A DNA stretch of 64,000 nucleotides from Ensifer aridi (GTDB taxonomy: Bacteria > Pseudomonadota > Alphaproteobacteria > Rhizobiales > Rhizobiaceae). The stretch lies in contig NZ_LUAV01000012.1 in NCBI RefSeq assembly GCF_002078505.1, positions 371,097-435,096 of the forward strand, given 5' to 3'. Both the position numbers and the translations under genes were made by a program. Positions 36,604 through 46,251 of the stretch are shown here, one piece after another. The notes beneath the pieces are model-generated. The model saw only the letters and a program-made list of their open reading frames with translations. It did no database searches and was not told the origin of the DNA. The number at the start of each line of letters is the position of its first letter. Position 1 is the first letter of the stretch.

Positions 36604-38043
36604 CTAAGCCGCCCCGCGCTCCTCGATCGGCCGCACATTCTGGTTCATGCGGAAGAGATTGAGCGGGTCGTAACGCCGCTTCACCTCAACGAGCCGCCGA
36701 TAGTTGCCGCCATAAGCAGCCTCGACCCGGTCGATCTCGTCTTCCGGCATGAAGTTGATGTAGGCGGTGCCCGCGGCATAGGGTTTCGCCGCCTCGAATA
36801 GCCGCCGTGCCCAGTCGATGCAGGTCCGATCCATCGCCGGATCGCGCCAGCGAGCGTGCACATTCATCACGAAATGCGAGCTGCGCTGCGGGAAAGCGGT
36901 TTCCTCCACGGCGACGCGACCGGCGGCGCCGCCGACATGGCCGATGAAGATTTCGCATTCCGGTCCCGGCAATTGCCGGACGGCATCGGTGAGCACGCCG
37001 ATCGTTTCATCTGAAAGCTCCGTGAAATCATGGCTCTTCCAGTAGTTGCGGGCACCCGGCGTCAGCAGCGGATCGAAGGCCTGTTGCCAGCCGACGAAGG
37101 GAATGGGGCCGACGACGTCGGCGATCGGCTCACCGATCGAACGCAGCTCCGCGGTTGGCTTCTCACCTGCTTCGGGATCGCCGCAATAGCAGATCGCCAG
37201 CAGCAGGATCTCCTTGCCGTGCCACTCGGCGGGAAGGAACGGCAAGGGCGGCGCCTGCCGCATCACGGCCCAGCAGGTGAGTTCGTCCGGCGCCTTCTCG
37301 AGCGCCTGGCGGTATTGCTTGAGCACGCTTGGCGCGTCGGCGAAGGGATGCACGACCAGCCCGGCGACAACCTCGGGACCGAGGTCATTGAGCGCGAATT
37401 CGAAGGCCGTGACGACGCCGAAATTGCCGCCGCCGCCCCGGAGCGCCCAGAAGAGGTCGCGGTGTTCCGTCGGGCTCGCACGCACAAGCTCACCATTCGC
37501 CGTCACCACGTCCACTGAAAGCAGGTTGTCGACCGTCAATCCGAACTTGCGCGTCGTCCAGCCGAAACCGCCGCCGAGCGTCAGGCCGGCAATCCCGGTC
37601 GTCGAGTTGATGCCGGTCGGCAGCACCAGACGGAAGGCCTGCGTTTCCTTGTCGACATCGGCAAGCGTCGCGCCGGGCTCCACCCAGGCCCGTTTGGTCG
37701 TCTGATCCACGCGCACCGATTTCATCGGGGTGAGATCGATCATCAGGCCGCCGTCGCAGACGGCATTGCCGGCGATGTTGTGGCCGCCGCCGCGCATGGC
37801 GACCAGCAACTGGTTCTCCGCCGCGAAGCGAACCGCATTGACGACATCGGCAGCCCCGGCGCACTGCACGATCAAGCCCGGCCTTCGATCGATCATGGCG
37901 TTCCAGATCGTGCGCGCCTCGTCATAGGCGGCGTCGGTCGGCATGAGGACACGGCCGCGCAGCCGTCCCGCCAGCGCCTCGATGGCCGCGGCGCTGATCA
38001 TTGTTGTTCCTGCTTGCAGATTGGTGAGGCTCATATCGTTCAT
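36604..38043 (-). CDS. FAD-linked oxidase with BBE domain
   Basis: A 479-residue flavoprotein of the PCMH/berberine-bridge-enzyme class. VAMRGGGHNIAGNAVCDGGL carries the His that bonds FAD covalently, and TLGGGFGWTTRKFGLTVDNLLS is the second FAD-binding block. The C-terminal YRRLVEVKRRYDPLNLFRMNQNV is the BBE motif. The ATG at 38043 (MNDMSLTNL) follows GGGAGGAGCG. Members oxidise sugars or alcohols; no substrate can be assigned. No Sec or Tat signal is seen. Confidence 0.87.
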   Translation of the reverse strand: MNDMSLTNLQAGTTMISAAAIEALAGRLRGRVLMPTDAAYDEARTIWNAMIDRRPGLIVQCAGAADVVNAVRFAAENQLLVAMRGGGHNIAGNAVCDGGLMIDLTPMKSVRVDQTTKRAWVEPGATLADVDKETQAFRLVLPTGINSTTGIAGLTLGGGFGWTTRKFGLTVDNLLSVDVVTANGELVRASPTEHRDLFWALRGGGGNFGVVTAFEFALNDLGPEVVAGLVVHPFADAPSVLKQYRQALEKAPDELTCWAVMRQAPPLPFLPAEWHGKEILLLAICYCGDPEAGEKPTAELRSIGEPIADVVGPIPFVGWQQAFDPLLTPGARNYWKSHDFTELSDETIGVLTDAVRQLPGPECEIFIGHVGGAAGRVAVEETAFPQRSSHFVMNVHARWRDPAMDRTCIDWARRLFEAAKPYAAGTAYINFMPEDEIDRVEAAYGGNYRRLVEVKRRYDPLNLFRMNQNVRPIEERGAA

Positions 38044-38270
38044 GATTCGCTCCTCCCACGGTGAACCATTGCCCCAGCAGCGCGGCATTCTGCGCCTTTG
38101 CCGGGCGCCTCGCAAGGCGCGCCGGGTGCCGCCCGATACACTTATGCGGGAGCATGGGGAGCGGGGTTCTCGGCCCGCAATTGTTGCAATTGTGCTGAAA
38201 ATGCTCCAATGAACCGCAGCACGCGGAAGCAGCTCTGGAAAAGGCTGGTTTGGAAGAGGCAGGTTTGGGC

Positions 38271-38984
38271 ATGAAGGTCGTCATTCTCGCCGGCGGATAC
38301 GGCACCCGCATCTCCGAGGAGAGCCACCTCAGACCCAAGCCGATGATCGAGATCGGCGGGCGCCCGATCCTCTGGCACATCATGAAGATCTATAGCCACC
38401 ACAGCTTTTCGGATTTCGTGATCTGCCTCGGCTATCGCGGCTACATGATCAAAGAATATTTCTCCAACTACATCCTGCATTCCTCCGACGTCACCTTCGA
38501 CATGGCGACGGGCGAAACCACCTATCATACGAAAACGGCCGAGCCCTGGCGCGTGACGCTCGTGGATACGGGGCCAGACTCGATGACCGGCGGTCGCCTG
38601 AAGCGCGTGGCTCCCTATCTCGGCGATGCATTCTGCCTGACCTATGGCGACGGCGTCGCCGATATCGACATCCGCGCGCTCGCCGATTACCACCGCAGCC
38701 ACGGCCGCGAGGCGACGGTGACGAGCGTCGTGCCGCCGGGGCGTTACGGCGCACTCGCGATCGAAGCGGGGCAGGTCAACAATTTCGCGGAGAAGCCCGC
38801 CGGCGACAATGGCCGCATTAATGGCGGATTTTTCGTGCTCAATCGCTCCAGCCTTTCCGAAGGACGGCGCCGTCCAGGATCACCGAATTCGCTCCGATCC
38901 AGACATCGACGACGATGCCGCCGCGGCTCGGCTGAAAGCCCTGCTCGCGGATCACGCGATTTTTGTCGCTATAGGCGTGATTGA
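38271..38984 (+). pseudogene. rfbF: Glucose-1-phosphate cytidylyltransferase, 3' end lost
   Basis: The first 195 or so residues match RfbF: MKVVILAGGYGTRISEESHLRPKPM, GRPILWHIMKIYSHH, LTYGDGVADIDI and NGRINGGFFVLNRSS. Similarity then stops at about 38850 and the frame continues through antisense of the facing acyltransferase gene as a low-complexity Arg/Ser tail. RfbF normally goes on for about 60 more residues with a Trp-containing end. The enzyme makes CDP-glucose for deoxysugar synthesis; this copy is probably inactive. Confidence 0.8.
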
Positions 38985-39237
38985 CGGGGGCGAAGGTGCA
39001 GTTGGCGGCGATCAGCACATTGTCGGCGATGCGTATTCCGTTCCCGGTATAGAAGACACAGCCGCTATTGACGTAGCAGAAGCGGCCAATCTCGAGATCC
39101 CCCGAACCGCCGGCGGGCTTGACCTTGACGAAGCTGTCGATGACGGAGGCCTCGCCGACGACGATCCGCGTGCCGCGGACCGAATCCTCGATGTCGCTGA
39201 GCGGACTGATCTTCGCCGTCGGATGCACCTCGATCAT
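38839..39237 (-). pseudogene. Hexapeptide-repeat acyltransferase, 3' end lost
   Basis: A 132-residue left-handed beta-helix fragment: MIEVHPTAKISPLSDIEDSVRG, VYVNSGC-like (here FCYVNSGCVFYTGNGIRI), ANCTFAPVNHAYSD and VDVWIGANSVILDGAVLRKG. It is cut just after the last hexapeptide turns (RKGWSD then stop). Full-length relatives continue with more turns and a PA.VVAGNPAK end. The break coincides with the truncation point of the convergent rfbF, so one deletion removed both 3' ends. Sugar O- or N-acetylation is the expected ancestral role. Confidence 0.75.
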
Positions 39238-39361
39238 TGTGGCTCCAATTTTTCTCCGCCGCTTAATTTCATTTCGGCACTCTTTTCCAGTTACCGCTTG
39301 CCGCGTCAACGCCTGATCGTGCAAGAAGCGCTCACAGGAAATGCCATCGGTCGAGGAATTC

Positions 39362-39891
39362 ATGTCGCGGTTCAATCGCCTTCCCACTCCCCTTGCAGGC
39401 CTCGCGATCATCGAGCGCGAGCAGATAGGCGACGAGCGTGGCTTCTTCTCGCGCTTCTTCTGCGGCGACGAATTACCCGAGTTCGGGGGCGTGATCGCGC
39501 AGATCAACCATACCTTGACGCGCAGCAAGGGTGCGATCCGCGGCATGCACTTTCAGCGGCCGCCGCACGACGAGACGAAGTTCGTGTCCTGCATACGAGG
39601 CGCCGTCTTCGATGTCGCGGTCGACATAAGGCCGGACTCGCCGACCTACCTACAATGGCACGGCGAAATCCTGAGCGCCGAAAAATGCCCGCTCGATGAT
39701 GATCCCCGGGCGGCTTCGCGCATGGGCTCCAGACGCTGACGGAGGACTGCGAGATGCTCTATCTGCATGACAAGCCCTATGCGCCGGAGGCGGAAGGCGG
39801 GCTCAACCCGCTCGATCCGCGCCTGGCTATCGCTTGGCCGCTCGAAGTCAGCCAGATGTCGGAGCGCGACCGCGCCTTGAGCTTCCTGTAA
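39362..39891 (+). pseudogene. rfbC: dTDP-4-dehydrorhamnose 3,5-epimerase-like gene, frameshifted
   Basis: The 5' part encodes a normal RmlC-type start: RFNRLPTPLAGLAIIEREQ, DERGFFSRFFCGDEL, NHTLTRSKGAIRGMHFQRPP and DVAVDIRPDSPTYLQWHGE. The frame is lost after LSAEK at about 39683 (an A run) and shifts again near 39708 (a G run). The remaining protein, HGLQTLTEDCEMLYLHDK to MSERDRALSFL, reads in another frame to the TAA at 39891. Two single-base insertions would explain this. Sequencing error is an alternative, but the neighbours are also broken. Confidence 0.82.
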
Positions 39892-39902
39892 GCCTTTTCG
39901 GC

Positions 39903-40664
39903 TTATGCCGTCTGCGCCTCGCGACGAAAGCCCCCGCTCGCCACCATCAGGCTTCGCGTATAGTCCTCGGCAATGCGGCCGGCCACAAGGTCGGCCGACG
40001 ACAGCCGCTCGACGACGCGGCCGCCCTGCATCACCGCCAGGCGGTCGCACATATGGGTGACGACACCCAGATCATGGCTGACCATGATGAAGGTGAGCTT
40101 GCGATCGCGCCGCACCTGTTCGAGAAGGTTCAAAACCTCCGCCTGTACGGAGGCATCGAGCGCCGAGGTCGGCTCATCGAGCAACAGGATGGACGGCTCG
40201 AGGATCAGGGCGCGAGCAATGGCGATGCGCTGCCGCTGGCCTCCGGAAAGCTGGTGCGGGTAGCGGAAGCGGAAGCCGGAGCCCAAGCCCACCTCGTCCA
40301 AAGCCTTGAGGATCCGGCGCTCGCCGTCGCCGATGCCGTGGACCGCGAGCGGTTCCATCAGCTGCCGGTCGACCGTCTGGCGCGGGTGCAGCGAGCCGTA
40401 GGGATCCTGGAACACCATCTGCACCGCGCGGTAGAAGGCCTTGTCGCGACGCGTGCCTTTGACCTCTCGCCCCCCCACGCGAATCGTGCCCTCAGTCGCC
40501 GGAGCCAGCCCGGCGATCGCTCTCAAAAGCGTCGATTTGCCCGAGCCGGACTCGCCGACAAGGCCGAAGGATTCGCTCGAGGCGACCTCGACGCTAACGT
40601 CATCCAAGGCTTTGAAGTCATCGAAGACGACGCTGAGATTCTCGACGGCAACGGCCTGGGTCAT
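39903..40664 (-). CDS. Dipeptide ABC transporter ATPase (DppF-like)
   Basis: A 253-residue ATPase of the peptide importer class. Walker A VGESGSGKSTLLRA, DPYGSLHPRQTV, signature LSGGQRQRIAIARAL, Walker B ILLLDEPTSALDASVQ and switch His in VSHDLGVV. The ATG at 40664 overlaps the preceding ATPase stop (ATGA), like the other joins in this operon; a start at 40673 is also possible. Last gene of the minus-strand operon. It converges on the decayed rfbC. Confidence 0.9.
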   Translation of the reverse strand: MTQAVAVENLSVVFDDFKALDDVSVEVASSESFGLVGESGSGKSTLLRAIAGLAPATEGTIRVGGREVKGTRRDKAFYRAVQMVFQDPYGSLHPRQTVDRQLMEPLAVHGIGDGERRILKALDEVGLGSGFRFRYPHQLSGGQRQRIAIARALILEPSILLLDEPTSALDASVQAEVLNLLEQVRRDRKLTFIMVSHDLGVVTHMCDRLAVMQGGRVVERLSSADLVAGRIAEDYTRSLMVASGGFRREAQTA

Positions 40665-41494
40665 AGCGCCCACTCCGGTTTACGGTCGAGCACGGGCAAG
40701 GGGTGGCGATCCGCACCGATGACCGGCATGCAGTTCAAGAGGCCGCGCGTATAAGGATGCTTCGCGTTGGGGAGGTCCGATGCAGCAATCTCCTCAACGA
40801 TCTTGCCCGCATACATCACGAGCACACGATCGCAGAAGGACGAAACGAGCCTGAGGTCATGCGAGACGAAGATCAGCCCCATGCCGCGCTCGGTCACCAG
40901 CTTGTCGAGGATCGACAGGACCTCGAGCTGCACCGTCACGTCCAAGGCCGATGTCGGCTCGTCGGCGATGAGCAATTCCGGCCCGGCAATGAGCATCATG
41001 GCGATCATCGCCCGCTGGCCCATGCCGCCCGAAACTTCGTGCGGATAGAGATCGAAGACGCGGGCCGGATCGCGGATCTGCACCGCCGCCAACATGTCGA
41101 GCGCCCTCTGCCGCGCCTCGCCGCGGCTGACCTTTTCGTGCCGCCTCAGCGTCTCGACGATCTGCCGGCCGATGCTCATCACCGGGTTCAGCGAATATTT
41201 CGGGTCCTGCAGGATCATGGCGATCCGCTTGCCGCGCAGGTCCCGCCGAACCTTCGCCGGAGCCGAGACGAGATCGATGCCGTCGAAGGCGAGCCGCTTC
41301 GCCGTCACTTGCGCCTGCAGCGGCGTCAGCCCCATGATCGCCCGCCCCGTCTGCGACTTGCCGGAGCCGCTTTCGCCGACGATGCCGAGACGTTCGCGCC
41401 CGAGGGTAAAGGAGACGCCGCGCACCGCCTCGATGACGCCAGTGCGGGTCGGGAATCGGACCCTCAGGTCTTCGACCGTCAGGAGCGCGCTCAT
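40661..41494 (-). CDS. Dipeptide ABC transporter ATPase (DppD-like)
   Basis: A 277-residue ATPase. Walker A VGESGSGKSQTGRAI, ILQDPKYSLNPVMSIG, signature VSGGMGQRAMIAMML, Walker B LLIADEPTSALDVTVQ, and a C-terminal oligopeptide-transporter extension (AKHPYTRGLLNCMP). The start is ATG 41494 overlapping the permease stop by 4 bases. It pairs with the next ATPase to drive the two permeases. Confidence 0.9.
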   Translation of the reverse strand: MSALLTVEDLRVRFPTRTGVIEAVRGVSFTLGRERLGIVGESGSGKSQTGRAIMGLTPLQAQVTAKRLAFDGIDLVSAPAKVRRDLRGKRIAMILQDPKYSLNPVMSIGRQIVETLRRHEKVSRGEARQRALDMLAAVQIRDPARVFDLYPHEVSGGMGQRAMIAMMLIAGPELLIADEPTSALDVTVQLEVLSILDKLVTERGMGLIFVSHDLRLVSSFCDRVLVMYAGKIVEEIAASDLPNAKHPYTRGLLNCMPVIGADRHPLPVLDRKPEWAL

Positions 41495-42423
41495 TGGCCG
41501 CTCTCCCGTGGATCGAGCGCGTCGCGCAGACCGTCCCCGAGCAGGTTGAAGCCGAGACTGACGATCAGGATGGCGATGCCGGGCATGGTGGCGACCCACC
41601 ATTGATCGAGGATGAAGCGGCGGCCGGAAGCGATCATCGCGCCCCATTCGGGGAGCGGCGGCTGCGCACCGAGGCCGAGGAAGCCGAGCCCGGCCGCCGT
41701 CAGGATGATGCCGGCCATGTCGAGGGTCACCCGCACGATCAGCGACGACATGCACATAGGCATGACATGGCGAAAGACGATGCGCGCCGGCGAGGCTCCC
41801 ATCAGGCGAACGGCGGCAATGTAGTCGGAATTGCGCACCGTCAGCGTCTCGGCGCGGGCGATGCGCGCATAGGGCGGCCAGGAGGTGATCGCAATCGCTA
41901 TGACGGCGTTTTCGATGCCGGGTCCGAGCGCCGCGACGAAGGCGAGCGCCAGAACGAGCTTGGGGAAGGCGAGGAAGATGTCGGTGAGGCGCATGAGGAC
42001 CGCGTCGATCCAACCGCCGGCATAGCCGGCGACCGCACCGACGATCAGCCCCACCGGTGCCGCGATGATCGCGACGAGCACGACCACGACGAGCGTCAGC
42101 CGCGAGCCGTGGATCAGCCGCGACAGGATATCACGGCCCTGGTCGTCGGTGCCGAGCAGATACCCCTCGCTGCCGGGCGGCAGCAGCCGCGCCCCGGCGA
42201 GATTGCCGACGAACGGCGAATGCGGCGCGAGGAGATCGGCGAAGGCGGCGACAAGGATGAGCGCCAGCAGGATGAGGAGGCCGAGCACGGCGAGGCGATT
42301 TGCCGAGAACCGGCGCCAGGTCATATAGGCACGGCCCAGCCGCGCCTGCAGCCGCGACTGCGGACGGTCGGAAAGAAGCCACTCGCGGCGCGTCATCGGG
42401 CGTGTTTCACTGGCAAGGCTCAT
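41491..42423 (-). CDS. Dipeptide ABC transporter permease (DppC-like)
   Basis: A 310-residue permease with an N-terminal OppC_N region and about six helices. The EAA loop (ETLTVRNSDYIAAVRLMGAS) contacts the ATPases. GTDDQGRDILSRLIHGSR is the DppC-type motif. The ATG at 42423 overlaps the upstream permease stop (ATGA). A longer frame to 43227 is in another frame of the upstream permease and was not used. Confidence 0.9.
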   Translation of the reverse strand: MSLASETRPMTRREWLLSDRPQSRLQARLGRAYMTWRRFSANRLAVLGLLILLALILVAAFADLLAPHSPFVGNLAGARLLPPGSEGYLLGTDDQGRDILSRLIHGSRLTLVVVVLVAIIAAPVGLIVGAVAGYAGGWIDAVLMRLTDIFLAFPKLVLALAFVAALGPGIENAVIAIAITSWPPYARIARAETLTVRNSDYIAAVRLMGASPARIVFRHVMPMCMSSLIVRVTLDMAGIILTAAGLGFLGLGAQPPLPEWGAMIASGRRFILDQWWVATMPGIAILIVSLGFNLLGDGLRDALDPRESGQ

Positions 42424-43481
42424 CGCGCGCGCGTCCTCGGGTCGAGCGTCCGGTAGAGCAGATCGGACAGGAGATTGATGCCGATGAAGACCGACCCGAT
42501 GATGATCGTGCCGCCGAGGACGGCGTTCATGTCGGCATTCTGCAGCGAGTTGGTGATGTAAAGGCCGAGGCCCGGCCAGGCGAAGACCGTCTCTGTCAGC
42601 ACCGAGCCTTCGAGCAGCCCCGCATAGGAAAGCGCGATAACCGTCACCAACGGTACGGCCGCATTGCGCAACGCATGGCCCCAGATGATCCGCGCCTCCG
42701 AAAGCCCCTTGGCGCGCGCGGCGACGATATATTCCTGCTGCAGTTCGTTCAGCATGAAGCTTCGCGTCATGCGGCTGATATAGGCGAGCGAGAAATAGCC
42801 GAGCAGCGAGGCCGGCAGGATGATGTGCCGGAAGACGTCGCGGAAGACGTCCCACTGCCCCTGCCAGAGCGCGTCGACGAGATAGAGACCGGTGATCGGC
42901 GAAAACGTGTACTCGTAGACGATGTCGATGCGTCCCGGATAGGCGACCCATTGCAGCCGCGCATAGAAGACGAGGAGCGCCAGGAGCGCCAGCCAGAAGA
43001 TCGGCACGGAATAGCCGACGAGGCCGATGACGCGCACGATCTGGTCGGCGATGCTGCCGCGTTTGACCGCCGCGAGCACCCCAAGCGGCACGCCGATGAA
43101 CGCACCGATCAGCGTTCCGAGCGTCGCAAGTTCCACGGTCGCGGGGAAAGCGCGGCGGATATCCGTCATGACCGGATTGGTGGTCAGCACCGAAGTTCCG
43201 AAGTCGCCCGAAAGCGCCTGGCGGCAATAGATGAAGAACTGCTGGTAAAGAGGCAGGTTGAGCCCCATCGCCTCGCGCGTCCGCTCCACGACATGCTGGG
43301 GCGCCCGATCGCCGAGAACGGCCAGAACCGGATCGATGGGGATCACCCTGCCGATGAAGAAGGTGACGGCAAGAAGGCCGAGATAAGTGGTCGCCACGAC
43401 GACAAGGAATTGCAGCACCGTGGCGAAAGCCTTGCGGGAACGGGCGCGCCGGCGCCCGCTCATTCGCACTGTATCGATCAT
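42420..43481 (-). CDS. Dipeptide ABC transporter permease (DppB-like)
   Basis: A 353-residue permease with six predicted helices and a basic N-terminus. RVIPIDPVLAVLGDRAPQH and YIVAARAKGLSEARIIWGHALRN (the coupling loop) are DppB hallmarks. The start was placed at 43481 (MIDTVRMSGRRRARS), because the longer version overlaps the binding-protein gene. It lies 23 bases after that gene. Confidence 0.87.
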   Translation of the reverse strand: MIDTVRMSGRRRARSRKAFATVLQFLVVVATTYLGLLAVTFFIGRVIPIDPVLAVLGDRAPQHVVERTREAMGLNLPLYQQFFIYCRQALSGDFGTSVLTTNPVMTDIRRAFPATVELATLGTLIGAFIGVPLGVLAAVKRGSIADQIVRVIGLVGYSVPIFWLALLALLVFYARLQWVAYPGRIDIVYEYTFSPITGLYLVDALWQGQWDVFRDVFRHIILPASLLGYFSLAYISRMTRSFMLNELQQEYIVAARAKGLSEARIIWGHALRNAAVPLVTVIALSYAGLLEGSVLTETVFAWPGLGLYITNSLQNADMNAVLGGTIIIGSVFIGINLLSDLLYRTLDPRTRAR

Positions 43482-43504
43482 GCTCAAGGAAACGGTCCTT
43501 TCGA

Positions 43505-45145
43505 CTATTCCTTCGAGACGTTCCAAACGTAGTTGGTATCGAAGCTCGGGCCGAGCTTGAAGCCTTTCAGACTACCCCGAACACCGGCGACCTCGATCTG
43601 CTGGAAGATGATGATGAAGGGACTATCTTCCAGAACGCTCTTCTGGAGTTCCTTGTAGATCTCCGCACGCTTGGCGCCGTCGCGCTCGAGGAGCGCTTCC
43701 TTGGTCTTCTTACTCAGTTCCGGAACGTCCCAGGCGTTGCGCCAGGCAAGGGTCTTGTTGGTACCCTCGTCGGAATTGTCCGGATTGTTGGTAAAGGTGT
43801 CGGCGTTCGAGTGCGGGTCGAAATAATCCATGCCCCATTGGCCGATATACATATCGTGGTTGCGGGCGCGGTACTTCGTCAGCGTCTGCTTGCCGTCGCC
43901 TGGGATGATTTCGAGCTTCACGCCCGCCTGGCCCAGCGTCTGCTGGAAGGATTCGGCAACGCCCGTGACCGGTTGGGTGTTGCGCACGTCCATAGTGACC
44001 GTGAAGCCGTCCGGATAGCCGGCCTTCGCCAACAGTTCCTTCGCCTTTGCGACGTTGAACGTGTAGGGGTTCTCGTTCAAAGCACCGAGCACGTCCTTCG
44101 GGAGGAAGCTCTGGTGGATTTCGCCGATCCCCTTGATCAAGGTCGCGCCGATCGCGTCGTAATCGACAAGATATTTGAAGGCCTGCTGTACCTCGGGCTT
44201 CGCCAGCTTCTCGTTCTTCTGGTTGAGGCTGATGTAGTAGACCGTGCCCTTGGGCGCGCTGGTCGTCGAAAGGTCCGCATTCTTGGAAACCGCCTCGTAG
44301 TCACCCGGCTCGAGATTGCGCGCGACGTCGATATCGCCGGCTTCGAGCGCGAGCCGCTGGCCGGAGCTCTCCTTCATGTGGCGGTAGATGACACGGGCGA
44401 GCTTTGCCGGTTCGCCGTAATAATTGTCGTTGCGCTCCAGAACCACGACTTCGTTCGCCCGCCATTCGCGCAGCTTGAACGGCCCGGAGCCGGCATAGCC
44501 GGTCTTCAGCCATTCATTGCCGAAATCGTTGTCGTATTTGTATTCGTTGCTCGGCGTCACGGGCTTCACATGTTCGAGCACGAGCTTCTTGTCGACGACG
44601 GAAGCGACCGTCGCAGTCAGGCAATTCAGGACGAAGCTCGGTGCATAGGGCTGGTCGACGGTGAAGACAAAAGTCTGCTCGTCGACGGCCTTCGCCTTTT
44701 CGGTGACGTTGTCGCCGGTAAGGCCGAACTGCGTGAGAATGAAGGCCGGGCTCTTGTCGAGCTTGACGGCGCGTTCGAAAGAATAGGCGACGTCCTCGGC
44801 AGTAATCGGATTGCCGGAGGCAAACTTCATGCCCTGCTTCAGCTTGAACGTATAGGTCAGGCCGTCATCCGAAACCGTCCAGCTTTCGGCGAGATCGCCG
44901 ACGACCTTGGAGGTGTCGTTGAGATCGAGCCGGACGAGCAGGCTGTAGGTGTTGCTGGTCATCTCGGCGGTCGAAAGCTCGAAGGCCTCGCCCGGATCCA
45001 TGGTAATGATGTCGTCGAACGCGAAGCCCTCGACCAGCGTGTCCTTCGGCGTTTCCGCGAAAGCCGGCTGCGCCGCACCCATCGCAAGCGCGAGCGCCGC
45101 AGTTGCAGTCAGAAGTCGAAAACGTCCATGGAGCTTATGCATCAT
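43505..45145 (-). CDS. Dipeptide/oligopeptide periplasmic binding protein
   Basis: A 546-residue family 5 solute-binding protein. A basic signal peptide, MMHKLHGRFRLLTATAALALAM..AFA, precedes ETPKDTLVEGFAFDDIITMDPGEAFELS. SWTVSDDGLTYTFKLKQGMKFASG and TYRARNHDMYIGQWGMDYFDPH-like segments (here KYRARNHDMYIGQWGMDYFD) are family marks. The ATG at 45145 follows GAGGGAAG. It sits between a dipeptidase gene and two permeases, so dipeptides or related peptides are the likely cargo. Confidence 0.9.
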   Translation of the reverse strand: MMHKLHGRFRLLTATAALALAMGAAQPAFAETPKDTLVEGFAFDDIITMDPGEAFELSTAEMTSNTYSLLVRLDLNDTSKVVGDLAESWTVSDDGLTYTFKLKQGMKFASGNPITAEDVAYSFERAVKLDKSPAFILTQFGLTGDNVTEKAKAVDEQTFVFTVDQPYAPSFVLNCLTATVASVVDKKLVLEHVKPVTPSNEYKYDNDFGNEWLKTGYAGSGPFKLREWRANEVVVLERNDNYYGEPAKLARVIYRHMKESSGQRLALEAGDIDVARNLEPGDYEAVSKNADLSTTSAPKGTVYYISLNQKNEKLAKPEVQQAFKYLVDYDAIGATLIKGIGEIHQSFLPKDVLGALNENPYTFNVAKAKELLAKAGYPDGFTVTMDVRNTQPVTGVAESFQQTLGQAGVKLEIIPGDGKQTLTKYRARNHDMYIGQWGMDYFDPHSNADTFTNNPDNSDEGTNKTLAWRNAWDVPELSKKTKEALLERDGAKRAEIYKELQKSVLEDSPFIIIFQQIEVAGVRGSLKGFKLGPSFDTNYVWNVSKE

Positions 45146-45195
45146 TTTGCGCTTCCCTCTTTTTTGCACCCTTTGCGGGCTCTTCTTCATGGGGA

Positions 45196-46251
45196 TCAGG
45201 CAGGCTCGTGCCACGCCTGCCCCAGAACTCTCAGCCAGTTCTCCCGGCATATCTTCGCCAGGTCGCGGTCACCATATCCGGCGTCTTTCAGTGCGGCAAC
45301 GAGCTTCTGATTGCCCGCTGCATCGCCGATTTCCTCCGGGATCGTCGCGCCGTCAAAGTCCGATCCAAGTGCGACGCAGTCGATGCCCATGCGCTCGACC
45401 AGGTGGTCGAGGTGGCGCACCATGTCGGAAAGCGGCGTCGCCGCACTCTCCTGCCCGTCGGGGCGCAGCATGGTCGTCGCATAGTTGAGACCGACGAGAC
45501 CGCGGCTTTCGCGGATCGCGTCAAGCTGGCGGTCGGTCAGGTTGCGCGCGACGGGCGTCAGCGCGTGAACATTGGAATGGCTGGCGATGAGCGGCTGATC
45601 GGTCGTCTTCGCCACGTCCCAGAAGCCTTTCTCGGTGATGTGGGCGAGATCGATCAGGATACCCATCCGATTACAGGCGCGCACGAGCTCGAAGCCGGCC
45701 TCCGTGAGGCCCAGGCCCGTGTCCGGCGACCGTGGATAGGCAAAAGGCACGCCATGAGCGAAGACGTTGGGACGGCTCCAGACAGGGCCGAGCGAGCGCA
45801 ATCCGGCGGCATAGAAGGTTTCGAGCGCGGCAAGATCCGGCCCGATCGCCTCGCAGCCCTCCATATGCAGCACAGCGGCGAAGACGCCATCCTCGATCGC
45901 CCCCCGAATCTCGCCGGTCGAACGGCAGAGCCGCCATGCTCCGCCCCGGTCGAGCTTGAACGCGATGTCAGCGATTTCCATGGCTGTTGCAAGCGACGGC
46001 AGATGGTCGAGCGGTGCGGCAAGCGGCGTCGCGTAGTGACCGTTCTCGTCCGGCGTCCTCAGCGCGAGATCGCCGGACGGAATGTAGATCGCGCAAATGC
46101 CGCCGATGAGTCCGCCCGCCCTGGCACGCGGTCCGTCGATATGGCCCTTGTCGGTTCCGCCGATGAATTCCGTAACCGGATCGCTGCCTCCGCGCGCGCG
46201 CTGCCAAAGCCGCAAAAGCACATCGTTATGGCCGTCGAAAACCGCCTGCAT
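45196..46251 (-). CDS. Membrane-dipeptidase family (M19) metallopeptidase
   Basis: A 351-residue renal-dipeptidase-like enzyme. FDGHNDVLLRLW supplies His and Asp zinc ligands, LHMEGCEAIG holds the bridging Glu, and the His in IASHSNVHAL and the DFDG segment complete the site. It is the first gene of the dipeptide importer operon, 50 bases before the binding-protein gene. This suggests imported dipeptides are cleaved in the cytosol, since no signal peptide is present. Substrates in the family include L-D and D-D dipeptides. Confidence 0.87.
   Translation of the reverse strand: MQAVFDGHNDVLLRLWQRARGGSDPVTEFIGGTDKGHIDGPRARAGGLIGGICAIYIPSGDLALRTPDENGHYATPLAAPLDHLPSLATAMEIADIAFKLDRGGAWRLCRSTGEIRGAIEDGVFAAVLHMEGCEAIGPDLAALETFYAAGLRSLGPVWSRPNVFAHGVPFAYPRSPDTGLGLTEAGFELVRACNRMGILIDLAHITEKGFWDVAKTTDQPLIASHSNVHALTPVARNLTDRQLDAIRESRGLVGLNYATTMLRPDGQESAATPLSDMVRHLDHLVERMGIDCVALGSDFDGATIPEEIGDAAGNQKLVAALKDAGYGDRDLAKICRENWLRVLGQAWHEPA

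Noticed and set aside
39341..39739. An intact short RmlC-like protein of 132 residues
   Set aside because: The expected C-terminal half is present downstream in another frame up to 39891, so this is a frameshifted gene rather than a short functional one.
41491..43227. A 578-residue permease reading
   Set aside because: The N-terminal part is an out-of-frame reading of the upstream permease. The real start is the ATG at 42423, which overlaps that gene's stop.
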